Positions 1 through 7,999 are shown, numbered from the stretch's first letter. The stretch is 43,696 nt of DNA from Ereboglobus sp. (GCA_029974595.1 JARKRC010000071.1:1-43696), one strand, 5' to 3'. The notes: generated from the sequence alone by a model not told the origin. Made by a program: numbers and translations.

Positions 1-52
1 GCACGTCCCCAAAATCCGCCGATTCAAATTCTTCGTCAACCCATTCGCTCAT
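1..52 (-). CDS. IS4/Tn5-like transposase, N-terminal fragment cut by the window edge
   Basis: Seventeen codons are visible, reading MSEWVDEEFESADFGDV. The pattern W-x-x-E-E-[FL]-x-x-A-D-[FL]-G-D is the start of the Tn5-type transposase DNA-binding domain, which contacts the element ends. The catalytic DDE domain lies beyond the left edge. The ATG at 50-52 is the first in frame and sits about 70 bp inside the predicted element terminus. The assignment rests on a short but distinctive motif. Confidence 0.6.
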   Translation of the reverse strand, partial: MSEWVDEEFESADFGDV

Positions 53-104
53 CCCCCATCTCTGTGCACTTTCACCCCTCTGCCTTCCAGCTTTTATCTC
101 CCGA

Positions 105-123
105 ACTTGTGTATAAAGCCATG
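105..123. repeat. Candidate terminal inverted repeat resembling the Tn5 outside end
   Basis: Read inward on the minus strand this is CATGGCTTTATACACAAGT. The Tn5 outside end is CTGACTCTTATACACAAGT. The inner 12 bases (TTATACACAAGT) and the first base agree, and the six bases between them differ. Together with the transposase start at 52 this marks the likely right boundary of the element. Confidence 0.55.
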
Positions 124-155
124 GCGACTCGCCCATGCCACACGACCCTCTCCAG

Positions 156-191
156 CATCTGCGTTCATCTGTGTTCATCTGCGGTTAAAAA
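156..191. repeat. Interspersed repeat with CATCTGNGTTCATCTG core
   Basis: This short stretch repeats GTTCATCTG-type units and ends in GCGGTTAAAAAAA. A diverged copy of the same pattern (GCATTCATCCGCGTGCATTC, then GCGGTTTTAA) sits at about 34924-34954, upstream of the SpoU methyltransferase. It is a non-coding interspersed element of unknown function. Nothing else is recognisable between the insertion sequence end at 123 and the first gene end at 217. Confidence 0.4.
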
Positions 192-216
192 AATCCGTCC
201 CCCTGCGCGGCGAATG

Positions 217-1047
217 TTACGCGCCTAGCAATTTTTTCAGATGCGCGGCGGAATGCCCGGCTTGCTCAACGGTGCCGCATTCGACGGAAAGCACGATGTC
301 GCGGGGCGCGCGACGGCAGATGTCGATCACGCGCGCCCAGTCGATTTCGCCTTCACCACACGCGCATCCCACGGGCGTGCCCGTAACCTTGCCGCGCTCG
401 GCTTTCGATTGGCCGGAGGAAATGTCCTTTCCGTGCAGATGAACCAGGCGCGGCAGTACGCGTTCAAGCCATGCATACGGATCGTGCCCGCAAAGATAAC
501 TGTTGCCTGTGTCGAAGTTGATCCCGATCGCCGGGCTGTCCACAAGCGCGTGCATGCGGTCAAGCCCGTCGGGATGTTTGGAATACTGCTGGTGCGGCTC
601 CAAGCCGATGAAGATGCCACGCGGTTCCGCGACTTTCGCGGCTTCCATGAGCGTGTAACGCATGAGCGCGAAGTCCTCGTCTTCCGTTGTCCAGACGGGC
701 TTCGGACCCTCGTCGGTGTTTATTACCGGCGCGCCGCATTCGGCGGCAAAGCGCACCGCTTGCTTGAGGTATTCCACGCCAATCTCGGGTTTGCACAACG
801 GCGTATGAGCGGAAAGGCCGGATACTTTCACACCTGCCTTTTCGCAGGCGCGCCGGATTCTCAACGGATCATCGAGCATGGAAACGCTGTGAAAATAACC
901 CGCTTCGCTCAGCAGCTCGCGACCCCAGTGCACCATCGGCTCCACATATTCGTAGCCGAGCGACGCGGCCTTGGCCACGCCCCATTCGAACGATTTGTCC
1001 TCGTGGCGGACAAACTCCATGTTAATTCCAAGTTTAACTTTGCTCAT
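217..1047 (-). CDS. Sugar phosphate isomerase/epimerase family protein (xylose isomerase-like TIM barrel)
   Basis: This 276-residue protein matches the AP endonuclease 2/xylose isomerase-like TIM barrel family, whose members epimerise or isomerise sugars and keto-sugars. Likely metal ligands fall where the family has them: E150 in GLEPHQQ, D179 in INFDTGN, H205 in LVHLHGKD and E256 in SVECGT. No signal peptide is seen, so it is probably cytoplasmic. I chose the ATG at 1047 because the upstream in-frame extension is antisense to the oxidoreductase gene and low in sense. It is the last gene of a three-gene minus-strand operon, 41 bp behind the Gfo/Idh/MocA gene. That context suggests conversion of a keto-sugar product. 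The exact substrate cannot be read from the sequence. Confidence 0.85.
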   Translation of the reverse strand: MSKVKLGINMEFVRHEDKSFEWGVAKAASLGYEYVEPMVHWGRELLSEAGYFHSVSMLDDPLRIRRACEKAGVKVSGLSAHTPLCKPEIGVEYLKQAVRFAAECGAPVINTDEGPKPVWTTEDEDFALMRYTLMEAAKVAEPRGIFIGLEPHQQYSKHPDGLDRMHALVDSPAIGINFDTGNSYLCGHDPYAWLERVLPRLVHLHGKDISSGQSKAERGKVTGTPVGCACGEGEIDWARVIDICRRAPRDIVLSVECGTVEQAGHSAAHLKKLLGA

Positions 1048-1088
1048 AATATTCAATAGAGATTTCGAGTGTGCGCGTGAGATCGGGG

Positions 1089-2501
1089 TCAGGCGGCGAA
1101 GGTGTTCCATTTTGCGCGCAGCGGCCGGTTCAGCATCGCGTTCGCTTCGTCGTCGCCGATGATTTTTTCGGCAGCCGGATCCCATTTCAACGGGCGCGCC
1201 AGGCGGATGGCGATGTCGCCGAGGTGGCTGATGGTGTCGCTGCGGATTGCGGCCTCGAGCGGGCTGATCGTCGTCTCGCGACTGCGCATGCAATCGAAGA
1301 AATCCAGCATGTGCGTCTCGGTTTTTTTGAGGCGTTTTTCGTTTCCGGAAACTTCGAAATCCTTCGATTGGAGGCGGCGGTCGCTGGCGAGCAGCGCGCT
1401 GCGATCAACCGTGATCCATCCCTTGTCGCCGATAAAATGCGTGCCGTGCGAGGCGCGCGCGTGGATGCCGCGGCGTTTCAAAAGCGGCGCGGCAGCGCGC
1501 CAGCCGATCAGTTGCAGGCGCACGCCGTCGGCGTAGTCGCATTGCACATCGAATGATTCGAGCGAGTCCCAAAGGCGTCCCTGAGGCGGCTGCAGCCCCG
1601 TGCCTTCACAACGCACCGGACCGGTATTGTCCGCGTCGAGTCCCCATTGGGCAATGTCGAGCGGATGCGCGCCCCAGCCGGCGATGAAACCAAGCGAATA
1701 ATCGTAAATGTGGTATCCACCGAAACGCGTGCAGCGATCCACCGTGTATGGCCTTTCGGGCGCGGGGCCGAGCCAGCGGTCGTAGTCGAAACCGGCGGGC
1801 GGCTCGACCGCCTCGATGGAGCCGTAGGGCTGGACTTGCGCATGCTGGATCTCGGAGGACATGTCGGGACACCAGCAAACAACCTCCTTGATTCTGCCGA
1901 TGTAGCCGTTGCGCACGAACTCGCACGCGCGCCGGAATTGCGTCTGGCTGCCGCGTTGTTGCGTGCCGTATTGGACGACGATTTTTTTGCGCGTCGCGGC
2001 TTCGCGTAATTTGAACGACCACGCCAGCGCGGGCGAAAGCGGTTTTTCGACATACACGTCTTTCCCGGCAAGCGCGGCGGCATGGGCGAGCGGCACGTGC
2101 CAGTGGTCGGTTGTGGCGATGATCACGCCGTCGATATCCGGACGCGCGAGCAGATCGCGGTGATCCGCCACGGGCACGCACACATTTGCGCCGTAGCGTT
2201 TGTTCAGTTCCCCCGCCATCTTTTCACGACGTTCGGTGAAACAATCGCAGGCCGCCACTATCCGCACATTCGGCGCCTTGGCGGCATTGCCATAAACGAG
2301 ATTATTCGAGCGCGAGCCGCAGCCGATCACGCCGATGCGAAGATGGTTGCCGGGCGCGCTGGCGCCAAACAGCCGCGAGGGCAAAATCATCGGCGCGGCC
2401 AGCAGCGCGGCGCCGGCGAGAAACTGCCGGCGGTCGATTTGCAAGGATGGAGACTTCGGCGTTCGAGAATCAGCGGAGGCAGCGGGCGTTTTCATGGGCA
2501 T
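1089..2501 (-). CDS. Gfo/Idh/MocA family oxidoreductase with Tat signal
   Basis: The protein has about 470 residues. A twin-arginine signal (DRRQFLAGAALLAAP) near residues 23-37 is followed by a Rossmann fold with GVIGCGSRSN near residue 57, then the family EKP motif in VYVEKPLSP, then the larger C-terminal domain. The family oxidises or reduces sugars and inositols with tightly bound NAD(P). The Tat signal implies export already folded with its cofactor. The start is MPMKT at 2501, or MKT at 2495; no strong ribosome binding site separates them. It lies 34 bp after the ThuA-like gene and 41 bp before the isomerase. Oxidation of a glycoside at C3 is a reasonable inference from the ThuA neighbour, but the substrate is unknown. 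Confidence 0.85.
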   Translation of the reverse strand: MPMKTPAASADSRTPKSPSLQIDRRQFLAGAALLAAPMILPSRLFGASAPGNHLRIGVIGCGSRSNNLVYGNAAKAPNVRIVAACDCFTERREKMAGELNKRYGANVCVPVADHRDLLARPDIDGVIIATTDHWHVPLAHAAALAGKDVYVEKPLSPALAWSFKLREAATRKKIVVQYGTQQRGSQTQFRRACEFVRNGYIGRIKEVVCWCPDMSSEIQHAQVQPYGSIEAVEPPAGFDYDRWLGPAPERPYTVDRCTRFGGYHIYDYSLGFIAGWGAHPLDIAQWGLDADNTGPVRCEGTGLQPPQGRLWDSLESFDVQCDYADGVRLQLIGWRAAAPLLKRRGIHARASHGTHFIGDKGWITVDRSALLASDRRLQSKDFEVSGNEKRLKKTETHMLDFFDCMRSRETTISPLEAAIRSDTISHLGDIAIRLARPLKWDPAAEKIIGDDEANAMLNRPLRAKWNTFAA

Positions 2502-2535
2502 ATGTGGAACGGCAGACTGAAGGGAAAAGGTTATG

Positions 2536-3408
2536 TCAATGGGATGCGTTCTCTGGATTTTGAGCCTCGGCGCTTTTTGCCATTGCCGCCGCAATTTCCT
2601 CCGTGGAGGGCCAGTTGGAGTCCGGCGCAATCGTGACCTTGCCTGTCGCGGCCCATTCGGCGCCGCGCTTGAGCAGCGTGCGGAACCCCGGATTGCGCAT
2701 CGCGACCACATGGTGCCCGAGCAGCAGGCAGAAGCTTCGTCCGCGGCCATATTCCGAGGCAAAAACGATCGGGCTGGGTTTGCCGCAGCCATCGTGTTCT
2801 TTGCTCGGCGTGACATTTGCCAGCGTCTGCGCGCCGGGCTGCACCACGAGATTTTCATAAAATTCGTCATGAGTCCAAAACGCCGCCAGCCCGCGTGTGA
2901 CTGGATGATTATTGTCTTCAAAGGTCACGGGCGCGACGTGCCGTTTGCCGTGCCGCGTCCTGCCGATCGTCCATGTGGTGATGGCGAGTTTGTGATACTC
3001 GGCCCATTCGTAGAAACTGCAACTGCCCGCGTGCACGACGACAAAGCCGTGCCCTTCGCGAATGTGATTCAGAAACGCTTCGCGCACTCCGGCGTTCCAC
3101 ACTTTCTCGACGGGCACGGGGTTTTTGAATGTATTGTAATTGCTCACAATCACATCGTATTTCGCGAAGTCCGTGGCCTTCAGCGCGGAGACATCGTCGA
3201 CAACATCCACCTGAAATCGTCCGCTCTCGTGGAGAATCGCGCACAGCTCCGGCGTGGTGAGCTTCCAGTTGTGATTGCTGAGGCCGCTCAGCAGCATCAC
3301 CCGCAGCGGCACATCCGCCGCACGGGCTGTCATGGCGGTTGCGGCGAGCACGGCTGCAAGCATGGGAAAAAAGACGAGGCGGATTTTGGAGGCGGATGGC
3401 ATGCGCAT
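2536..3408 (-). CDS. Secreted ThuA-like domain protein (trehalose utilisation family)
   Basis: The 290-residue product matches the ThuA family, which has a class I glutamine-amidotransferase-like fold and takes part in trehalose and sucrose utilisation with a Gfo/Idh/MocA partner (ThuB). Visible family landmarks are VMLLSGLSNHNW near the start, a central GHGFVVVHAGS segment and the NHPVTRGL / THDEFYENL blocks. A cleavable signal peptide ends near AATAMTARA, so the protein is exported. The start is the ATG at 3408; 3402 is also possible, and the longer form from 3468 would put an odd leader ahead of the signal peptide. It heads the minus-strand operon and is divergent from the AraC regulator across about 75 bp. 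Confidence 0.8.
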   Translation of the reverse strand: MRMPSASKIRLVFFPMLAAVLAATAMTARAADVPLRVMLLSGLSNHNWKLTTPELCAILHESGRFQVDVVDDVSALKATDFAKYDVIVSNYNTFKNPVPVEKVWNAGVREAFLNHIREGHGFVVVHAGSCSFYEWAEYHKLAITTWTIGRTRHGKRHVAPVTFEDNNHPVTRGLAAFWTHDEFYENLVVQPGAQTLANVTPSKEHDGCGKPSPIVFASEYGRGRSFCLLLGHHVVAMRNPGFRTLLKRGAEWAATGKVTIAPDSNWPSTEEIAAAMAKSAEAQNPENASH

Positions 3409-3483
3409 GTGAGAAAACAACCGAAGCATGCCACAGATTTCAGTCGCCCTGCGTCCAGCATTTGCCATTGGTCAATTTCGCAC

Positions 3484-4518
3484 ATGAAGCCCTCCCCAGC
3501 CAGATTTCACGGAAGCTCGCACGCCGAGGAGTATCAGGCCGACACTTGCAAGCCGCTTCTCGCGGCCGCTGAAGCCGGGCGCGTGCAATTCTCGGCAGTC
3601 GTGCACGGGGCCTATCCCGGCATCGCGCTGCCGCCGGGCACACTGCCGCAGCTTTGCTCGGCAGGCGCGTGGAACGCGCATGACGACCAGGATTGGGGGC
3701 TCGACTGGCATCGCAACGAAGGCATCGAATTCACCTATCTTTTCAACGGACAGCTTGCATTTGCCGTCGAGGGGAAAAATTACCAGATGCGCCCCGGATG
3801 CCTGACTGTCACGCGCCCGTGGCAAAGGCATCGCGTCGGGCAGCCGTTTGTCGGGGCCTCACATCTGGCATGGCTGATTCTCGACGTGGGCGTGCGGCGC
3901 CCAAACCAAACCTGGCGCTGGCCGGAATGGCTTGTCCTTGCCCAAGAGGAGCGCAAGCGGCTCGCCACATTGCTCAGCCAGAACGAACAGCCATTGTGGA
4001 ATGTGGGACCGCGTCCCGGCGAAGCGTTCAGGCGCATCGAGGAGATCGCGCGGAGCGCGTCGGTGCGGCGTTTCGACCGGACACGCATGGTGCTCGCGGT
4101 GAATGAGCTTCTGCTCGTTATTTCCGAGGTGCTGGAGGGCATGAAAATTCCCCTCGATCACTCGGTCACATCCAACGAGCGCTGCGTGGAAATGTTCCTG
4201 TCGGACTTGCCGCGAAGGGCGGGTGAGCCATGGACGGTGGATTCGATGGCTGATGCATGCGGATTGAAACGCAGCCGTTTCACGACGTATTGCCAGCAGC
4301 TTACCAACCGTCCTCCCGCGCAATATCTTTCCTATTGCCGCGTCAAGGCGGCGGCGCGGCTGCTGCGCGAACGGCCCGACCTGCCGGTGACGGAGATCGC
4401 CTATGCGTTTGGATTTTCGTCGAGCCAGCATTTTGCCACCGCCTTTCGCGAATTCAACGGTTCCACCCCGACGCAATGGCGGAAAAGAACAACCAAAACG
4501 CCCCTTGATACTGAATAG
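3484..4518 (+). CDS. AraC family transcriptional regulator
   Basis: The 344-residue protein has an N-terminal cupin-like sensor (about residues 20-150, with YLFNGQLAFAVEGKNY and the RPGCLTVTRPWQRH loop) and a C-terminal AraC double helix-turn-helix from residue 250 to about 336. Its second helix region carries the typical VTEIAYAFGFSSSQHFATAFREFNGSTPTQWR pattern, quoted here in two parts: VTEIAYAFGFSSSQ and HFATAFREFNGSTPTQWR. The ATG at 3484 begins the recognisable protein; the longer open frame upstream is antisense to the ThuA-like gene. It is divergently transcribed from the ThuA, Gfo/Idh/MocA and isomerase operon, and the two starts share one short intergenic region. It is therefore the likely sugar-responsive activator of that operon. 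Confidence 0.88.
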   Translation: MKPSPARFHGSSHAEEYQADTCKPLLAAAEAGRVQFSAVVHGAYPGIALPPGTLPQLCSAGAWNAHDDQDWGLDWHRNEGIEFTYLFNGQLAFAVEGKNYQMRPGCLTVTRPWQRHRVGQPFVGASHLAWLILDVGVRRPNQTWRWPEWLVLAQEERKRLATLLSQNEQPLWNVGPRPGEAFRRIEEIARSASVRRFDRTRMVLAVNELLLVISEVLEGMKIPLDHSVTSNERCVEMFLSDLPRRAGEPWTVDSMADACGLKRSRFTTYCQQLTNRPPAQYLSYCRVKAAARLLRERPDLPVTEIAYAFGFSSSQHFATAFREFNGSTPTQWRKRTTKTPLDTE

Positions 4519-4580
4519 ACAGGATTAACAGGATGTGCAGGATAAAAACTTGCCAAACTCAACTCGCGATCTGGGCGCAA

Positions 4581-4724
4581 ATGCGCCACACGTTCACAGT
4601 GCTCTCCTATTACAAGGAATGGACTCCCACAAAACGCCTCACCGACGCCGAGTGGAAACAAAAACTCGACAGCCCAGCCGCTCCTCCCCCGCCCGACTGG
4701 CTCGCCCCCATCCTCGCCAAATAA
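4581..4724 (+). pseudogene. 3' remnant of a DUF3160-like gene
   Basis: The frame reads RHTFTVLSYYKEWTP, then KRLTDAEWKQKLDSP and PPPDWLAPILAK before the stop. The series tyrosine-rich strand, RLTDEEW-like helix and proline-tryptophan tail resembles the last residues of DUF3160 proteins, as I recall that family. Nothing upstream continues the homology: the preceding bases (about 4517-4555) are a generic ACAGGATTAACAGGATG-type interspersed repeat. I read this as the tail of a deleted gene and not a 63-residue protein. The following stretch to 4952 shows no convincing gene. Confidence 0.4.
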
Positions 4725-4952
4725 GGCAGCGAAGCCCGCCATTTCGTTGCGTCGTCGCGCCGTTGCGCAAAACAAAAAGACTCGCGCAACGACTGCTCCC
4801 CCTTCCGTGCGAAACTCCGCTCCGCGACACGCGCCTTGTGAATAAGAAAACGGCCCGGCGCGCACGTTTCCTGTTGAAGCCCCCCTGCAAACACAGCAAC
4901 GCTGTCGCTTTCATTTTCCAAGGTTCAAACCACTTTTCCCTTTTCCACGTCC

Positions 4953-5639
4953 ATGTTATCAATCCTGGCCTTCACCAATCCCATCGATGTCTTCCTGCGC
5001 TGCGATCCCGTCGGTCAGGCCATCACTGTCATGCTTGCCGTCTTCAGCATCGTCGCCTGGGCCGTCATGATCGGCAAGCGCAACGACCTCAAGCAGCTCC
5101 GCCGCCTCAATCTCGCCTTCGAGCAGCATCTTCACGAACAACCCTCCCTCATCGATCTTCCCGCGACCTACCGCAACAAGCGCAGCATCCCCTACGGCGA
5201 CCTCTTTGCCGACGCCATCGCCGCCTACTGGCGCGCCGCCGAGCTTGGGAAATCGAAGGGCATCGACACCAAGCAATACCGTCTCGAACACACCGAAAAC
5301 GCCCTCCAGCGCGCCCTCGCCCGTCAGGTGCTCCGCTACGAATCGAGCATGGTTTTCCTTGCCTCCATCGTCTCCGGCGCGCCCTTCATGGGACTCCTCG
5401 GCACGGTCTGGGGCGTCATGGAAGCCTTCAGCGCTGTCTCCGTGCAGCAAACCGCGAGCATCCAGACCCTCGCCCCCGGCGTATCCGCCGCGCTCCTCAC
5501 GACCATCGCCGGCCTCCTCGTCGCGATTCCTTCCGTCTTCGGCTACAATATTCTCTTCTCACGCAATAAACTTCTCATCACCGAAATCGAAAACTACGCC
5601 AGCTCCCTCTCCGACCGCATCGAGCTGGAATCAGAATAA
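4953..5639 (+). CDS. MotA/TolQ/ExbB proton channel family protein
   Basis: The 228-residue inner-membrane protein has three predicted membrane segments at about residues 22-40, 133-158 and 178-203. The conserved channel blocks are present: GAPFMGLLGTVWGVMEAF in the second segment and APGVSAALLTTIAGLLVAIP in the third. Length and layout fit TolQ (about 230 residues). With its partner at 5749 it would form a proton-driven motor acting on the outer membrane through a TonB or TolA type protein. Neither partner is encoded nearby. Whether it is Tol-type or Ton-type cannot be decided from sequence alone, so no symbol is given. Confidence 0.9.
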   Translation: MLSILAFTNPIDVFLRCDPVGQAITVMLAVFSIVAWAVMIGKRNDLKQLRRLNLAFEQHLHEQPSLIDLPATYRNKRSIPYGDLFADAIAAYWRAAELGKSKGIDTKQYRLEHTENALQRALARQVLRYESSMVFLASIVSGAPFMGLLGTVWGVMEAFSAVSVQQTASIQTLAPGVSAALLTTIAGLLVAIPSVFGYNILFSRNKLLITEIENYASSLSDRIELESE

Positions 5640-5747
5640 AAGTAGGAAGTAGAAATTAGAAATTAGGAAAGCAAACCAACACACGGCACACCACCTCCGC
5701 TCTATTCTGAATTTCTAATTCCTACTTTCTACTTCTTACTTTCCTAC
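5640..5747. repeat. Intergenic inverted-repeat cassette between exbB and exbD
   Basis: The left arm (about 5640-5670, AAGTAGGAAGTAGAAATTAG and onward) is imperfectly complementary to the right arm (about 5709-5747, ending TACTTTCTACTTCTTACTTT then CCTAC). The arms enclose roughly 38 bp. The left arm begins within the exbB stop codon and the right arm ends directly before the exbD start, so the whole gap is repeat. A transcript would form a long hairpin between the two partners. Confidence 0.75.
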
Positions 5748-5748
5748 A

Positions 5749-6177
5749 ATGGCCCGCTTCCAAAGACGCCCGCGACAGTCGCACCCGATCGCAGAGTTGA
5801 ATGTCACCAACCTGATCGATCTGGGCTTCACGCTGCTCATCATCTTCATGATCGCCACGCCCCTCATCAACCAGGAGCAGACCATTCCCGTAAACCTCCC
5901 CATCGAATCCCGCGGCGACACGCAGAAACCTCCCCCCGGCACGAGATTCATCGCCATCACCATCCGCGAACAAGGCGATTACTTCATCGACCAGCAGCAC
6001 GTCTTGCTCCCCGAACTCCGCGCCCGCCTCAAATCCCTCGGCGCAAACCCGGCCAACCTCGTCATCCGCATCCGCGCCGACGGCAGCGTGCCCTACCAAA
6101 AAATCATTTCCCTCATCGACGACCTCAAAAAAAACAATCTCAACAAAGTCACCTTCGACACGCAGGCAGGCTCGTGA
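5749..6177 (+). CDS. ExbD/TolR family biopolymer transport protein
   Basis: The 142-residue protein has a short basic cytoplasmic N-terminus, one membrane helix at about residues 22-40 and a periplasmic domain. The proton-pathway aspartate of the family is D24 in NLIDLGFTLLIIFM. The periplasmic part ends in the typical YQKIISLIDDLKKNNLNKVTF segment, read here as YQKIISLIDDLKKNN and NKVTF. It pairs with the ExbB/TolQ protein encoded 109 bp upstream. It is followed by a 262-bp gap filled with nested repeats and then der. Confidence 0.9.
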   Translation: MARFQRRPRQSHPIAELNVTNLIDLGFTLLIIFMIATPLINQEQTIPVNLPIESRGDTQKPPPGTRFIAITIREQGDYFIDQQHVLLPELRARLKSLGANPANLVIRIRADGSVPYQKIISLIDDLKKNNLNKVTFDTQAGS

Positions 6178-6181
6178 AGGA

Positions 6182-6435
6182 AAGTAGGAAGTAGGAATTA
6201 AAAATTAAGAAGTCCAATCCGGCGCTCCCGCGCCAAGAAACCAGAATCTAGAATTTAGAATCTAGAATCCAGAAGACAAACACCATGCAACCTTCCATCT
6301 CTCCAATCCTGCGGCGCAGCCGCGCTGCCGGGGCCGCAGGCCCCCGCTTCTATCTTCTAAATTCTAGATTCTAAATTCTCTTCCGGCGGCTCCGCCGCCC
6401 ACTTCTTAATTCATAATTCTTAATTCATACTTTTT
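6182..6435. repeat. Nested double inverted-repeat cassette between exbD and der
   Basis: Two families of low-complexity arms are nested symmetrically. The outer arms (6182-6212 and 6402-6435) are built on GTAGGAATTAAAAATTAAG and its complement. The inner arms (6241-6275 and 6347-6380) are built on GAATCTAGAATTTAGAATC and its complement. The core between the inner arms holds GC-rich hairpins around 6310-6345. A further hairpin (GGCGGCTCCGCCGCC) lies between the right-hand arms at 6385-6399. No coding potential is seen. Confidence 0.8.
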
Positions 6436-6439
6436 CCGC

Positions 6440-7999
6440 ATGTCTCGCACCGTCGTCATCGTAGGCCGTCCCAACGTCGGCAAAAGCCGCCTCTTCAACC
6501 GCCTCGCCCGCAAACGCATTTCCATTGTCCATGACCAGCCGGGCATCACCCGCGACGTCGTCACCACGCGCATCGCCGACGGCGACTACACCCTGCAGGA
6601 CACCGGCGGACTCGGGCTCAAGGGCGGCGAAACACCCGCGCAACTCATCGCCGCCTCCGAAAAACAAGTCTCCTTCGCCATAGACACCGCCACGCTGATC
6701 CTCTTTGTCGTCGATGGACTCGAAGGCCTCACCGCGCTCGACACCCGCATCGCCGCCGAACTTCGCAAAAGCAAAAAGGACGTCATCCTCGTCGTGAACA
6801 AAGCCGACTTCGGCGAGGAAAAAATCGACCTCTCCGAAGCCTACCGCCTCGGCCTCGGTGAACCCATCTTCATCTCCGCCGAGCACGGACGCGGCGAAAC
6901 CGATCTCCGCGAAGCCATCGCCAGCCACCTCGCCGCCCTCACCCCCGCGGCGCTCGCTCCCGGCTCCGACGAGGAAGGCATCCTGCCCCACGGGAAATCC
7001 GCCGCCGATCCCCTCTGCGTCTGCTTCATCGGACGCCCCAACGTCGGCAAATCCTCACTCTCCAACCGCCTCTTGAAAAGCGACCGCCTCATCGTCAGCG
7101 ACATCCCCGGCACCACCCGCGACGCCGTCTCCATCGACTTCAAATTTCGCGGACGCGACAAAAAACTCCACGACTTCCGCCTCATCGACACCGCCGGCAT
7201 CAAGGCAGCCACCAAGCTCGCCTCCCCCGTCGAGTATTTTTCGCGCCTGCGCTCCCTCGACTCCATCAAGGAAACCGATGTCGTCTTCATCGTCCTCGAC
7301 GCCATGGACGGCGTCACCCAGCAGGACAAAGCCATCGCCGGCGAAGCCATCAAGGAGCACAAACCCATCATCGTCGTCGTCAACAAATGGGATCTCGTGC
7401 ACAAAGCCTTCGCCGACGGCACGACCGCGGGCACCGCGCTCCGCCACTTCAGGAACGAGCGCGAATACCGCGAAAAATACGAAAAAGCCGTCTTCGAGCG
7501 CCTTTATTTCACACCCGGCGCACCGCTCATCTTCGTCTCCGCCATGAGCGGTTACGAAGTCTCGCGCATGTTGAACAGCGCCGTGAAACTCCATCGCACG
7601 CTCGACAAAAAAATCCCCACCGCGCGCCTCAACCAGCTCCTCATCCATCTCGCCGAACGAACCCCGCCCCCCGCCGTCGCCGGACGCCGCTTCCGCATCT
7701 ACTACGCCACGCAGACAAGCACGCGCCCCTTCCGCATAAAAATCTTCTGCAACCGCGAGGGCAATCTCGCCGAAAGCTACCGCCGCTACCTCGAAGCCGG
7801 CGTCGTCGAGGAATTCGATCTCCACGGCTGCCCTGTTTATTTCGACCTCGTCGGCAAAAAGAAAGACCCCGAGCGCGTGGGCGAATACAGCGAGGAAAAA
7901 CGCGCCCACCTCGCCCGTCTCAAACAAAACAAACCCGCCGGCGAAAGCGGGGGCGGCTCCGATGATGACTACCACCCCTTCGAAACCATCGAGGACTGA
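6440..7999 (+). CDS. der: Ribosome biogenesis GTPase Der (EngA)
   Basis: Der is an essential double GTPase for 50S subunit assembly. The 519-residue protein has G domain 1 with P-loop GRPNVGKS (9-16), DTGG (54-57) and NKAD (120-123), and G domain 2 with P-loop GRPNVGKS (198-205), DTAG (250-253) and NKWD (315-318). A C-terminal KH-like domain follows (about 405-490, with RIYYATQ and PFRIKIFCN). An insert after NKWD (about 322-345) and a charged 40-residue tail make it longer than the roughly 490 residues of E. coli Der. The start directly follows the nested repeat cassette. Confidence 0.97.
   Translation: MSRTVVIVGRPNVGKSRLFNRLARKRISIVHDQPGITRDVVTTRIADGDYTLQDTGGLGLKGGETPAQLIAASEKQVSFAIDTATLILFVVDGLEGLTALDTRIAAELRKSKKDVILVVNKADFGEEKIDLSEAYRLGLGEPIFISAEHGRGETDLREAIASHLAALTPAALAPGSDEEGILPHGKSAADPLCVCFIGRPNVGKSSLSNRLLKSDRLIVSDIPGTTRDAVSIDFKFRGRDKKLHDFRLIDTAGIKAATKLASPVEYFSRLRSLDSIKETDVVFIVLDAMDGVTQQDKAIAGEAIKEHKPIIVVVNKWDLVHKAFADGTTAGTALRHFRNEREYREKYEKAVFERLYFTPGAPLIFVSAMSGYEVSRMLNSAVKLHRTLDKKIPTARLNQLLIHLAERTPPPAVAGRRFRIYYATQTSTRPFRIKIFCNREGNLAESYRRYLEAGVVEEFDLHGCPVYFDLVGKKKDPERVGEYSEEKRAHLARLKQNKPAGESGGGSDDDYHPFETIED

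Larger units (their letters stand above)
1..123 (-). mobile_element. Left-edge end of a Tn5/IS50-like (IS4 family) insertion sequence
   Basis: The window opens inside an insertion sequence. A minus-strand reading frame that starts at 52 and runs off the left edge resembles the N-terminus of Tn5-type transposases. About 50 bp outside it, at 105-123, lies a 19-bp sequence whose inner 12 bases equal those of the Tn5 outside end. The spacing from transposase start to terminus is about what IS50-type elements show. The body and the other end are outside the window, so completeness and activity cannot be judged. The boundary at 123 is inferred from the terminal match. A target duplication, 9 bp in Tn5, would begin at 124. 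Confidence 0.6.

Noticed and set aside
2533-3483. N-terminal extension of the AraC regulator by about 317 codons
   Set aside because: The extension is antisense to the ThuA-like gene and shows no domain; the regulator is complete from 3484.
5640-6435. CRISPR array
   Set aside because: The repeats are inverted, imperfect and few, with no regular spacers and no cas genes in the window.
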